From Actinomycetes bacterium (lineage in GTDB: Bacteria > Actinomycetota > Actinomycetes > S36-B12 > GCA-2699445): a DNA stretch of 14,586 nucleotides. The notes under the pieces were generated by a model, which saw nothing but the letters and a program-made list of their open reading frames with translations, was not told the DNA's origin and did not search any database. The position numbers were made by a program, and so were the translations under genes. The stretch spans positions 1 through 14,586 of the forward strand of contig JAHZKU010000011.1 of NCBI GenBank assembly GCA_022600255.1, in the 5' to 3' direction. This document shows, one piece after another, positions 1-7,449 of this stretch (position 1 is the stretch's first letter; every line of letters begins with the position of its first letter).

Positions 1-61
1 CGAGTCAAGCAGGCGAGTCAAGCAGGCGAGTCAAGCAGGCGAGTCAAGCAGGCGAGTCAAG
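1..61. repeat. 13-bp tandem repeat, four full copies plus a partial, cut by the window edge
   Basis: The unit CGAGTCAAGCAGG is repeated four times without mismatch (1-52), followed by the first 9 bases of a fifth copy (53-61). Because 13 is not a multiple of 3, a coding reading would cycle through all frames and give a 13-residue peptide period; all three plus-strand frames are open through the array. On the minus strand each unit contains TTGACT, close to a -35 hexamer. The array ends 7 bases before the AGGAGGAG ribosome binding site of the next gene. It is either the end of an upstream gene or a leader minisatellite; the true copy number lies outside the window. Confidence 0.9.
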
Positions 62-83
62 AAGCGCAGGAGGAGATCAAATC

Positions 84-338
84 ATGGGGATTCTGCTAGT
101 GGCCCTGCTCATCATGTTGCTGCTAATCGGGTTCATGAACCTGCTTCGCGTGCTCGGTTGGATTGTGGTGGGAGTGGGGCTATTGTTCCTCTGGCCGGTA
201 CTGATCATCATCAGAAACCGGCGCGACACTACAGCTGATCAGCATGACCAACAGATATATAACTCCGCCTTGGCGGCTTGGGAATCTGAACATGGCGATG
301 ATTATCGGGCCTGGCAGGCGGGAAAGTTCTACCGGTAG
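84..338 (+). CDS. Small membrane protein, two predicted helices, unknown function
   Basis: This is an 84-residue protein that I do not recognise. The ATG is chosen because AGGAGGAG (68-75) lies 8 bases upstream. Residues 2-20 and about 24-44 are almost entirely Leu/Ile/Val/Met/Gly/Phe/Trp and form a likely helical hairpin in the membrane. A positive patch follows (RNRR, about 45-48), and then a hydrophilic acidic tail rich in Asp, Gln and Trp, ending in a short basic stretch (KFYR). The positive patch suggests the tail is cytoplasmic. The frame is also open upstream through the 13-bp repeat, so an N-terminal extension from outside the window is possible but not needed. The next gene on this strand starts over 350 bp later, so it appears to be monocistronic or the last gene of an upstream operon. 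Confidence 0.6.
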   Translation: MGILLVALLIMLLLIGFMNLLRVLGWIVVGVGLLFLWPVLIIIRNRRDTTADQHDQQIYNSALAAWESEHGDDYRAWQAGKFYR

Positions 339-694
339 TGGCTCCCGCGAACTCGCTCGCGCCCCAGTCCCGACAGGGGTGTCTCTAGGATTATCAAGAC
401 CGAACTGAGCGATCGATCGTTGCCGATGTTCCACCAACGCCCGTTGGCGGTTTCCCGTGTGTGGCAGTCGGTCTTCCCGAGGTGTCCGCGTAGGCCAGGA
501 CCTCGGTCCGCCCCTCCAACGAGCCAGGTGACTGGCCGTGGGTGCTCACCAGTCCAGACTAGCGACGGCGCTCGCTCATTCGGCACTCATTGGCGGATCG
601 CAGTAGGTGTTCGGGACCGACACACACAGCCGACGAAATCGGATACGGTCTGATGGATGTGCAGTGGTGAGAACGCGTACCGGGCGCTCGCGCT
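339..694. other. Gene-free stretch between the small membrane protein and the DUF2127 gene
   Basis: No reading frame here looks like a real protein: those present are Arg/Pro/Ser-rich and overlap each other on both strands. The stretch contains two stem-loops (434-447 and 477-506, listed separately) and a smaller 5-bp stem at about 561-576. I see no tRNA, no riboswitch I can name and no convincing -35/-10 pair. The promoter of the downstream gene should lie in its right half. Confidence 0.5.
434..506. other. Two neighbouring stem-loops, possible terminator or structured leader
   Basis: The first stem-loop pairs CCAAC (434-438) with GTTGG (443-447) around a GCCC loop. The second pairs CCGAGGT (477-483) with ACCTCGG (500-506), seven perfect base pairs around a 16-base loop. 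The first is followed by CGGTTT, the second has no T-tract. They sit 100-170 bp after the stop of the small membrane protein, so they could end that transcript or belong to a short leader RNA. The pairing is visible in the sequence; the role is inference. Confidence 0.3.
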
Positions 695-1576
695 GTGCCG
701 GTTCAAGAGCGCCGGCTGATCGCTGTGCGGATTACCCCAAAACGGTGGAGCCTGGAGACCATCATGTGTGGCATGAGGGGGCACGTCGCGCCCGCGGCCA
801 CGGTTCCGGACATCGGACCGCAGGAAACAGCGCTCGCTGTGACCCAGGGCCCTGATTCACGGCTGTGTCGCTGTCTGCGTTGTGATGCCTGGATCGACTA
901 CACGCTTCCCGACGAAAGCGTCGACGACCGAACGACGTTGCCTCCCGAGGATGAACTGCCGAAGCCGTTGCGCGGCCGAGCATTGGACGAGCGCATCACC
1001 ATCCGCGGCATCGCAGTACTCGCTTGGCTCAACGCGGTGTTGTTCGCGCTCGTCTCAGTCCTGCTGCTCGTGCTGCTGTTGGGCCTGCCGACGATTCAGG
1101 ATTTCGCGTCGATAGAGCTGCAGCATTTGCAGACGCTTATCTCCCAGTATCGGCCCGCAAGCTCGATCGTTCCCCTGTGGGAGCAACGCATCGACGATCT
1201 GCAGCGTTGGCAATTCGCCGTCCTGTTGGCGCTGGCGGTCGGCTACACGATGCTGCAAGTGGTGGAGGCGGTTTTCTTGTGGAAGGGACGGAGATGGGCA
1301 GAGTACCTGACTGCGATCGAGTCGATGTTCTTTCTGCCGTACTTGGGCTACAACGTCATTCAAGAGCCGACTCCACTGCATGTGGGTGGACTCGCGTTGC
1401 AGTTGGCGATCATTGCCTATCTGGTCCTGGCCAAGAGGCTCTTCGGCGTCCGAGGTGGCTACAAGCGGTTGCAGGAGATATTCGGCGTCGAAGTGAACTG
1501 GCGGCAGATCTACAGCCACCCACCGACGCGCCAGCCACCCACCGAAGCTGAGGTCGAGCGTTCGCTGAACCCTTGA
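695..1576 (+). CDS. DUF2127 family membrane protein with Cys/His-rich N-terminal segment
   Basis: The protein has 293 residues with a GTG start. It is the first start after an in-frame TGA at 668-670, and there is no clear Shine-Dalgarno. GTG 725 is an alternative start that still keeps the conserved N-terminal motif. Residues 17-33 (KRWSLETIMCGMRGHVAP) and 57-66 (LCRCLRCDAW) are typical of actinobacterial DUF2127 proteins. Cys25, His30, Cys58/Cys60 and Cys63 could bind a metal, like a small zinc ribbon (inference). After a charged linker there are about four membrane helices (roughly 104-132, 173-195, 205-222, 229-249), then a hydrophilic Pro-rich tail. The family is known only as predicted membrane proteins; no reaction is established. 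It converges on the next gene with a 119-bp gap that contains only a weak inverted repeat (GCTCT/AGAGC, 1668-1679). Confidence 0.8.
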   Translation: MPVQERRLIAVRITPKRWSLETIMCGMRGHVAPAATVPDIGPQETALAVTQGPDSRLCRCLRCDAWIDYTLPDESVDDRTTLPPEDELPKPLRGRALDERITIRGIAVLAWLNAVLFALVSVLLLVLLLGLPTIQDFASIELQHLQTLISQYRPASSIVPLWEQRIDDLQRWQFAVLLALAVGYTMLQVVEAVFLWKGRRWAEYLTAIESMFFLPYLGYNVIQEPTPLHVGGLALQLAIIAYLVLAKRLFGVRGGYKRLQEIFGVEVNWRQIYSHPPTRQPPTEAEVERSLNP

Positions 1577-1695
1577 ACTGATCCCGGAAGTGATCGTGGC
1601 TGATCGGGGGACTGCCTGATGGCCGATTTGCCCTGTTCTGCAAAATCCACCACTTCATGGTTGATGGGCTCTTGAGAGCTGAGATTTCCCACCAT

Positions 1696-2418
1696 CTATT
1701 GGGAGGCAACTTCGGCCAGCTGAGCTAGGTAGACCGTGTTGGATGAGACGCCGCCGGTGAGTGGATTCGGGAACGAAACAACCTCTGCCCGTGCCTCGGA
1801 GAAGTGAGCATCCAACAGGGCTAGGAATTCGCTATCTGGCGGGTCGTCAGACCATAAGCCGAAAACACCCTCAGGATTCAGGTGGCCTTTCAGGCCGCTC
1901 AAGCCGGCCGCGGTGTAGAACGAGGCATGACTGGCATGCAGCACATGCGCTGGACTGTGGTCGATGTCCAGCAAGATCGCGTCGTAGGTGGGCCGGGCTT
2001 CGGCATCGGCTTTCGCCTCGACCGCATTGAAGAAACTCCCCTGCAATAAGCGGACCCGCGGGTCGGCGGCCAGGCCAGCAGTGTCCGGCAGCAGTTCCTG
2101 TTCGTGCCACCTGATGACCGGACCCAGCGCCTCTACCACGCAGAGCGTTTGTACCCGGTCGTCCCGGAGCGCGGCTAGGGCGGTGTATCCCAGGCCGAGA
2201 CCCCCGACAAGCACGTTGATTTTGTCAGCGCGGATCTGCGCAAGTGCTAGCTCACTGAGCTGTTCCTCCGCCACGGTGAACAGGCTGGACATCAAGAACT
2301 CATCGCCCAGCTTGACCTCGTAGACCTCCATCTGGAGTTGCGGGTCGAAACGGCGTCGCAACGTGAGTTCGCCCATCCCGGTGTCTTCGTAGTCCAACTC
2401 TGCAAAGCGAGCGGCCAT
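1696..2418 (-). CDS. Spermidine-synthase-like methyltransferase-fold protein
   Basis: The protein has 240 residues. The ATG at 2418-2416 is chosen because AAGGAGAG lies just upstream and the family similarity starts there; the frame runs open to 2685 but that part overlaps the MOSC gene and reads as junk. VGGLGLGYTA (71-80) is the SAM/decarboxy-SAM-binding glycine loop. CVVEALG (93-99) carries the acidic residue (Glu96) that usually contacts the ribose. DAILLDIDHSP (146-156) sits where true spermidine synthases have the catalytic Asp segment, and LTGGVSSNTVYLA (220-232) is a late beta-strand typical of this group. The protein lacks the long N-terminal beta-domain and the usual polyamine-site acidic pattern, so the substrate is unknown; an aminopropyl- or methyltransferase is possible. 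It lies 94 bp downstream of the MOSC gene on the same strand and is probably co-transcribed. Confidence 0.82.
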   Translation of the reverse strand: MAARFAELDYEDTGMGELTLRRRFDPQLQMEVYEVKLGDEFLMSSLFTVAEEQLSELALAQIRADKINVLVGGLGLGYTALAALRDDRVQTLCVVEALGPVIRWHEQELLPDTAGLAADPRVRLLQGSFFNAVEAKADAEARPTYDAILLDIDHSPAHVLHASHASFYTAAGLSGLKGHLNPEGVFGLWSDDPPDSEFLALLDAHFSEARAEVVSFPNPLTGGVSSNTVYLAQLAEVASQ

Positions 2419-2420
2419 AA

Positions 2421-2428
2421 CTCTCCTT
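2421..2428 (-). promoter_or_regulatory. Ribosome binding site that fixes the start of the spermidine-synthase-like gene
   Basis: On the minus strand AAGGAGAG is followed by TT and the ATG at 2418-2416. It is the only strong Shine-Dalgarno near the open upstream part of this frame and argues against the longer reading that would begin at 2685. Confidence 0.7.
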
Positions 2429-2512
2429 CGTGGGTCAGCCGTAGGCGCTGTTCTCGCGCGGCGCTGGCCCGTGTGAGCCCCTGAATCTGGGATGAGGGTT
2501 GGCCCTAGTGTG

Positions 2513-3136
2513 TCACTGACCCTTGGCGAGGGCCGCACGCGCCCACTCGCGCCAGGCCTCCGAAAGAGCCGGAAGTGCCACCATCTGCGCGGCCCGGGAT
2601 TTGTCGCCGAAGTAGGTCCGGGAGATGTCTCGCATGGAAACGGCCACCCCGGCCGTCGGCCTGACGCGAACCGCATCGCCGACAACCAGTTCCCCCTCGT
2701 CGATGATCCTCAGATAGCAGCCCGGTCGCGCGGCTTCCGCGAAGCGCTTCACGATGCGTGGGATCTGCGTGCGAAGGCTAAGCTTGAAGCAAGGCAACCG
2801 GGGCTCGCTGACCTCTAACAAGGTGCTACCGATACTCCACCGATCTCCCACCCGAGCCTCGGAGACATCGATCCCTTCAGTCGTGAGGTTTTCGCCAAAT
2901 AGACCCGGGTGCGTTTCACGACCTAGCGTTTCCGCCCACCAGCGGTAGTCCTCGATCGCGTAGGCGTAGATGGCTTTGTCCACTCCGCCATGTGCTGCAA
3001 GATCTGCTTGGCGATCATCTCCGATGTTGACGCCCCGCACCTGCTGGACCTGGTCAGTAGGCGTCTTGATGATTCCGGTGGCAACCGGTTCTCCCCGTCT
3101 GGGTAGCTCCTGGATCGTGCCGATGTTCACCGACAT
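2513..3136 (-). CDS. MOSC domain-containing protein, YiiM-like
   Basis: The protein has 207 residues. MOSC domains are the C-terminal part of molybdenum-cofactor sulfurases; stand-alone forms such as YiiM/YuaD are thought to handle sulfur or molybdopterin-linked reductions of N-hydroxylated compounds. Visible signatures are ADLAAHGGVDKAIYAY (44-59), GLFGENLTTEG (78-88) and LEVSEPRLPCFKL (107-119), with Cys116 as the conserved MOSC cysteine. The start at 3136 gives the usual short N-terminus (SVNIGTIQELP) and has GGAGGG seven bases upstream. An ATG at 3208 would add 24 residues, also with a possible ribosome binding site (AGAGGG), and cannot be excluded. It lies downstream of the Pro/Thr-rich protein gene and upstream of the spermidine-synthase-like gene on the same strand. 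No molybdoenzyme is visible in the window. Confidence 0.88.
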   Translation of the reverse strand: MSVNIGTIQELPRRGEPVATGIIKTPTDQVQQVRGVNIGDDRQADLAAHGGVDKAIYAYAIEDYRWWAETLGRETHPGLFGENLTTEGIDVSEARVGDRWSIGSTLLEVSEPRLPCFKLSLRTQIPRIVKRFAEAARPGCYLRIIDEGELVVGDAVRVRPTAGVAVSMRDISRTYFGDKSRAAQMVALPALSEAWREWARAALAKGQ

Positions 3137-3244
3137 GAGCCGGCCCTCCGCAGATATCGATTGGGGGAAAGGGTCATGGGTTCCGGCGTCTGAGGCTGGC
3201 TCGGTCATGCGACCCTCTTGACTGGGCGTATCGGGTGTGTTTCG

Positions 3245-3258
3245 CGGCGCATGCGCCG
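3245..3258 (-). terminator. Perfect 14-bp palindrome just after the Pro/Thr-rich protein gene
   Basis: CGGCGCATGCGCCG is a perfect 14-bp palindrome starting 12 bases beyond the minus-strand stop codon at 3272-3270. As RNA it can form a five-pair GC stem with a CATG loop. No T-tract follows, which is common for GC-rich actinobacterial terminators. It also lies about 110 bp upstream of the MOSC start, so it could instead be an operator for that gene. Confidence 0.35.
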
Positions 3259-3269
3259 GTAGAGCCGGG

Positions 3270-4742
3270 TCACCGCGCCGAGGCTGGCCGGGGATCAGCT
3301 GGCGGGATCGGTTCGGGTGGGATCTTCGGCTTGGTCTCGGCCAGTATTGCCGGCGGCTGGATCAGGCAGGCCGGGGTGGGCGTGGGCGTCGGCGCACCCG
3401 GAGTCGGTGGAACCGTTGTTGGAGTCGGCGTGGGCACAACGCCGGCCGGACAACGGTTGGTCGTCCACTGCACTTCCGCTTCGGCTCGTGCGGCCACCCA
3501 GGCTTTTCTGTCGGCGATCGCAGCCTCCCGCTGTGCTTGCTGGGTCTGATACCAGGCCCACGCGGAGCGAATCTTGTCCCATGCGGTGGCTACGGTCTGG
3601 ACTTCACCGGCGTAAACCCGGTACTTCTCGGCGGTTCGGTAGTACTGCACCATGTCTTGGCGCCACTGTGTTTCTTTCAAACCCCACTGATTCACCGCCT
3701 CCTCAAGACGTTGCTTTGCTTGCGCCGTTTGGGCTGTACGATCGGCATCGGATTCCTCCTGGGTGAAGGGGATCGCCGGACTGGTCGTGAAGTCCCAGCC
3801 GCATCCTGGGCCGACCGGATCAGGGATCTGGAATGAGACCATGCGTTTGGTCTTGGGGTCCTTGGGTCGCTCCGGTCGGTTAGGTGCGGATACGGCGTTG
3901 GGCAGGCTAGCGGGCCAAATCGGCACGCCGACCGGGGGAGCAGGTCGCTCCACAATCTCAAGGTCATCTAGGTTGGGCCGCTTCTTCGGCACAGCAACCG
4001 TTACAACCGGCTTCGTCACGCTCACTTGGGTCTTGTCCAGGAGCCCGGTGTATGCGTCGGGATCGTGCCAAGGCGAGCGCTTCGCGTCCGAGACGGTGGG
4101 GTTCAGGTCTGCGCAATCTGGTGCCAGCAACCGCTGAGCGGACTTGGTCCAAGCTTGCGCGGCGGAGGTGTTGGTGGTCGGGATTTGCCCGGTCAACGAC
4201 AACGTGAGGTCGCCAACAGCCCAGCGCATGGTCTTCGCTCCAGAACCGGCGGCCTCAATCCCGGCTATGACTCCCGGATAACCGGCGACCTGATTGTCGC
4301 GAGACCAGACGCTGACAGAATCACTGAGGCATTGGCTGGATCGGTCACGGTAGTTCGCCACAGCAGCCGCCCCGTAGCCAGTGGGCCAGACTTCGACGGC
4401 GGCAACGACGGTCTTCCCAGACACCTTCACCGTGCGCTGGTAGCCCAAGGCAGCGGTTTGGGCGGTGTCGGGACCACAACCTAAGGCTAGGACGTCGACC
4501 ACACCCGGTTCGGCTGGTGCCTTTGGTTTCATCGCATCAGGCAATCCTTGACCGATGATCTTGTTCGCGATCGAGAAAGCCGGTGCCTCCACCGGAACTT
4601 CTTCAGGAACGGTCTGGGCCGGGGCCTGCTCGACCTCGGCGGTGTCGAAAACATCGCTGACCGCTGAGGCGATCAAGACGTTGATGCCAATCAAGACCGC
4701 TGCGGCCACCGCAAGAAGGGTGCTTCGGCGCAGCGCAGTCAT
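3270..4742 (-). CDS. Membrane-anchored protein with Pro/Thr-rich tail, unknown function
   Basis: This 490-residue protein has no family I can name. The ATG at 4742 is chosen because GGGAGGGAG lies 8 bases upstream; an in-frame start at 4790 would put a poor leader before the hydrophobic segment. Residues 5-31 form one membrane anchor or uncleaved signal (LLAVAAAVLIGINVLIASAV). A Pro/Glu-rich spacer (about 33-80) and a globular part follow, with cysteines at 89, 138, 210 and 314 that could form disulfides outside the cell. Residues 325-430 are strongly helical, rich in Gln, Trp, Tyr and Ala, and possibly coiled coil. Then comes a PTPTPT linker (438-458) and a proline-rich end; Cys431 and Cys459 bracket the linker. 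The gene is divergent from the penicillin-binding protein gene, which suggests an envelope role (inference). It may be co-transcribed with the MOSC gene 133 bp downstream. Confidence 0.78.
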   Translation of the reverse strand: MTALRRSTLLAVAAAVLIGINVLIASAVSDVFDTAEVEQAPAQTVPEEVPVEAPAFSIANKIIGQGLPDAMKPKAPAEPGVVDVLALGCGPDTAQTAALGYQRTVKVSGKTVVAAVEVWPTGYGAAAVANYRDRSSQCLSDSVSVWSRDNQVAGYPGVIAGIEAAGSGAKTMRWAVGDLTLSLTGQIPTTNTSAAQAWTKSAQRLLAPDCADLNPTVSDAKRSPWHDPDAYTGLLDKTQVSVTKPVVTVAVPKKRPNLDDLEIVERPAPPVGVPIWPASLPNAVSAPNRPERPKDPKTKRMVSFQIPDPVGPGCGWDFTTSPAIPFTQEESDADRTAQTAQAKQRLEEAVNQWGLKETQWRQDMVQYYRTAEKYRVYAGEVQTVATAWDKIRSAWAWYQTQQAQREAAIADRKAWVAARAEAEVQWTTNRCPAGVVPTPTPTTVPPTPGAPTPTPTPACLIQPPAILAETKPKIPPEPIPPADPRPASAR

Positions 4743-5072
4743 GACTGAATCTCCCTCCCGCTCTGGACAACCCATTCGTCCCACGGCCAAGACTAAGTGA
4801 TCGTTGCGGCGAAACCTGTCCTCGAAGCGGATTTGTTATGGCAGGTCGGGCCCAGTTGCCTTGCTCGCCGCGGTTCCCACCAAGGCGCCCGATCGGAGCC
4901 CCACAGGCTCACGCAAACCAACACCGGCCCGCCCGTTGTGGATCAAGGTTTGGTAACAAGCCGAATCGGACCACCGTATCCCCCGACATGCACGAATTGT
5001 GACTTAGGATTACACGCAGGAGAAGTTCGGCCCGTGGGGCCGCACTAGCGCATCACGGGGAGAATTCCGCTC
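4743..5072. other. Divergent promoter region between the Pro/Thr-rich protein and the penicillin-binding protein
   Basis: This 330-bp stretch must hold promoters for both directions, because the two genes diverge. No reading frame looks genuine. On the plus strand TAGGAT (5005-5010) fits the actinobacterial TANNNT -10 pattern but has no good -35 at the right distance. GAGCC/GGCTC (4896-4900, 4906-4910) forms a small stem. I see no operator I can assign to a named regulator. Confidence 0.45.
5057..5063 (+). promoter_or_regulatory. Ribosome binding site supporting the TTG start of the penicillin-binding protein
   Basis: GGGGAGA lies nine bases before TTG 5073. There is an in-frame TAG at 5046-5048 and no ATG or GTG between it and 5073. 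The next ATG in frame (5124) has no Shine-Dalgarno. This favours initiation at TTG. Confidence 0.6.
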
Positions 5073-7376
5073 TTGAAGTTTCGACGCAACCGGCAGAGCG
5101 CCCAGGTTTCTGGCGCGACGCTGATGCCTGCGCTCTTCTCCGAACCTGGCGGGGGACGGGCTCGCCGCGATCGCCGGTTCTCGTGGGGAATCTTTGTCGC
5201 CTTGGCTTTTGTGGCCGCGGCGATATTCCCGATGCTGCTGATGGGAGTCACCGGCACCAAAGCGACGGTGCAGGTTTGGGAGGATCTCCCGGTCGAGATT
5301 CCAGACGTCAGTGGTGTTCCCGAGCGTTCTCAGCTCTTAGATCGTAACGGCAAGGTCTTCGCCACATTTTCTACCACCAATCGCGTCTCGATCGCTCGGG
5401 AGGAGATCCCCGATGTCATGGTGAACGCGATCGTTGCTGTTGAGGATGCTGAGTTCTTCACCCACTCCGGAGTGGACTTCAAGGCGATCGTTCGAGCGAT
5501 GTTCAACAATGCTTCAGGTGGGGACACACAGGGGGCCTCAACCATCACTCAACAGTGGGTCAAGAACGTCCTGGCCACCACGGCGGAGAATTCTGCAGAC
5601 GCTGAAGCTGCGGTCGAGCAAACCCTCAAGCGCAAGTTGAGGGAAGCAAAACTTGCGATGGTCGCCGATGGCGGGGCGTTCTCCAAGGAAGATATTCTCA
5701 CCGGGTACCTAAACACGGTGTATTTCGGAGACCAGGCCTACGGCATCTACGCAGCCTCGAAGCATTACTTCAGCGTCAAGCCCAAAGATCTGACGCTGAA
5801 CCAAGCAGCCACGTTGGCCGGCCTGGTGCAGTCACCGTCCCGACTCGCGCCGACATCGAACAAGAAGGCCGCAACTGAACGCCGTAACCAGGTGCTGGAG
5901 CGGATGCAGGCTGAGGGTCACATCTCAACCAACCGGATGAAGAAGGAACAAGCCAAACGCATTAAGCTGCGCGTCTCCCAGCCAGATAGCGGGTGTCAGA
6001 ACTCCGACTTCCCGCACTACTGCACGTACGTGCGAGAGGCACTGCTGAACGATCCCGCGTTGGGGAAGAGCAAATCCAAGCGGCAGGAGGTCTTCGATCG
6101 CGGGGGGCTGCGCGTAACGACGGCCTTGGACCCCAAGGCCCAACGTGCCGCAATCGCCGCGGCGCGCGCTGGTGTTGGCATCAGTGGCGACGTGGCCAGT
6201 GCGGTCGCGGTCGTCAAGCCGGGTACTCCTGAAGTGGTCGCCGCAGCCACCAACCGAGTTTTTGGCGCGGGTGAGAACCAGACCGAGATTATGTACGCGG
6301 ACTCCTCGCTGGCGCCGCTGGGCAGTAACTTCAAGCCATTTGTGTTGGCCACGGCGCTGGAACTTGGCTTCCCACTCTCAACCCGATTCGGTACCCCAGA
6401 TGGTTACTACCCTGCGGGAATGAATGCCCCAGTCGGCGGGTTTCACAATGCCAATCGGCGTGACAATGGGGTCTTGGATGCCCGGGGTGCCACCAAGGGC
6501 AGTGTCAACACGTGGTTCATCCAACTGATTGAACGCACCGGAACAAAGGCCGTCGCAGATTTTGCGGGAAGACTGGGCAACACCACGTTGCCCCGCAAGG
6601 GTGATGGTCGCATCACTGACGCCGATGCCACCTTGGCGCTGGGGACTTACAACGCCAAACCGATTGAAGTGGCCGCCGGTTACGCCGCATTCGCGGCCGA
6701 GGGTGTCACCTGTACGCCGACGCCGCTGCTCAAGATTCGTCATATTGATGGGCAACGGATCAAGCTGGATCCGCAGAGCCGCTGCTATCAGGGCACAAGC
6801 GCGGCGGTCGCCAACTCTGTGGCGAATATTCTCACGGCGCCGTTCGAGAATGGCGGCACCGCGTCTGCCTTGGGGCTACCCGGCGGGCGACCGGCCGCCG
6901 GCAAGACTGGCACCACCGACAACAGTTCAGCCACTTGGTTCACCGGCTTCACACCGCAGTACGTCACCACCGTTTGGGTAGGTGATCCGCGAGGTGGGTT
7001 CACTTACCCGCTGCGCAACCGATGGATCAATGGCTCCTACTACGACAGTGTTTTTGGAGCGACGCTGGCTGGACCAATCTGGAAGAACACCATGAGCAAG
7101 TTGCATGATGGCCTCCCAGTTGAGAAGTTGCCTGGGTTGGACAACAGCACTCTCACCAGTTCGATTCCGGCCGTTCCCGATCTCACCGGGTTAACCCAGA
7201 CCGCCGCCACCGCCGCCGCCGAGCGTGCTGGCTTCACTGCGGTCAAGATCAAGACCACGGAGCCGGGTGAGCGGCCCTTTGCTACTAGCGGACTCGTGGT
7301 CAGGCAAAGCCCGGACGCGGGCACGAGTAGTCCGACCGTCGCCCGTGAGGAAATCACCCTTACCGTCATCGAATAG
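5073..7376 (+). CDS. Class A penicillin-binding protein: transglycosylase, transpeptidase and one PASTA domain
   Basis: This 767-residue bifunctional peptidoglycan synthase polymerises lipid II and cross-links the stem peptides at the outer face of the membrane. A basic cytoplasmic head (1-35) precedes one membrane helix (about 36-58). The GT51 transglycosylase has EDAEFFTHSG (124-133, catalytic Glu124), GASTITQQ (154-161) and GYLNTVYFG (211-219). The transpeptidase has SNFK (Ser418 nucleophile, Lys421), SVN (477-479) and KTGT (611-614). A single PASTA domain ends the protein (about 698-767). The order matches actinobacterial PonA1/PonA2-type enzymes, and all catalytic residues are present. 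The start is TTG 5073 with its own ribosome binding site; ATG 5124 would shorten the cytoplasmic head only. It is separated from sbcD by 304 bp, so it is probably transcribed alone. Confidence 0.95.
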   Translation: MKFRRNRQSAQVSGATLMPALFSEPGGGRARRDRRFSWGIFVALAFVAAAIFPMLLMGVTGTKATVQVWEDLPVEIPDVSGVPERSQLLDRNGKVFATFSTTNRVSIAREEIPDVMVNAIVAVEDAEFFTHSGVDFKAIVRAMFNNASGGDTQGASTITQQWVKNVLATTAENSADAEAAVEQTLKRKLREAKLAMVADGGAFSKEDILTGYLNTVYFGDQAYGIYAASKHYFSVKPKDLTLNQAATLAGLVQSPSRLAPTSNKKAATERRNQVLERMQAEGHISTNRMKKEQAKRIKLRVSQPDSGCQNSDFPHYCTYVREALLNDPALGKSKSKRQEVFDRGGLRVTTALDPKAQRAAIAAARAGVGISGDVASAVAVVKPGTPEVVAAATNRVFGAGENQTEIMYADSSLAPLGSNFKPFVLATALELGFPLSTRFGTPDGYYPAGMNAPVGGFHNANRRDNGVLDARGATKGSVNTWFIQLIERTGTKAVADFAGRLGNTTLPRKGDGRITDADATLALGTYNAKPIEVAAGYAAFAAEGVTCTPTPLLKIRHIDGQRIKLDPQSRCYQGTSAAVANSVANILTAPFENGGTASALGLPGGRPAAGKTGTTDNSSATWFTGFTPQYVTTVWVGDPRGGFTYPLRNRWINGSYYDSVFGATLAGPIWKNTMSKLHDGLPVEKLPGLDNSTLTSSIPAVPDLTGLTQTAATAAAERAGFTAVKIKTTEPGERPFATSGLVVRQSPDAGTSSPTVAREEITLTVIE

Positions 7377-7449
7377 GTCGACAAGTACGACAGCCTGCCG
7401 CTTCTTACGTTCTCTTCCTAGTCCCCTGGTCCGCGTGCAACTTTGTGCC

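Noticed and set aside
1..61. CRISPR array
   Set aside because: The units are 13 bp and directly adjacent, without unique spacers, and no cas gene is present.
1055..1519. 154-codon minus-strand open frame inside the DUF2127 gene
   Set aside because: It is a Gln/Arg-rich antisense shadow; the plus-strand frame has clear membrane helices and family motifs.
2419..2685. N-terminal extension of the spermidine-synthase-like protein to 329 residues
   Set aside because: It overlaps the MOSC gene, reads as Arg/Pro/Gly junk, and a strong ribosome binding site stands before the ATG at 2418.
4998..5015. CRP/FNR-like operator (TGTGAC...TTACAC) upstream of the penicillin-binding protein
   Set aside because: Only the outer three bases on each side are symmetric and the half-site spacing does not fit the TGTGA-N6-TCACA consensus.
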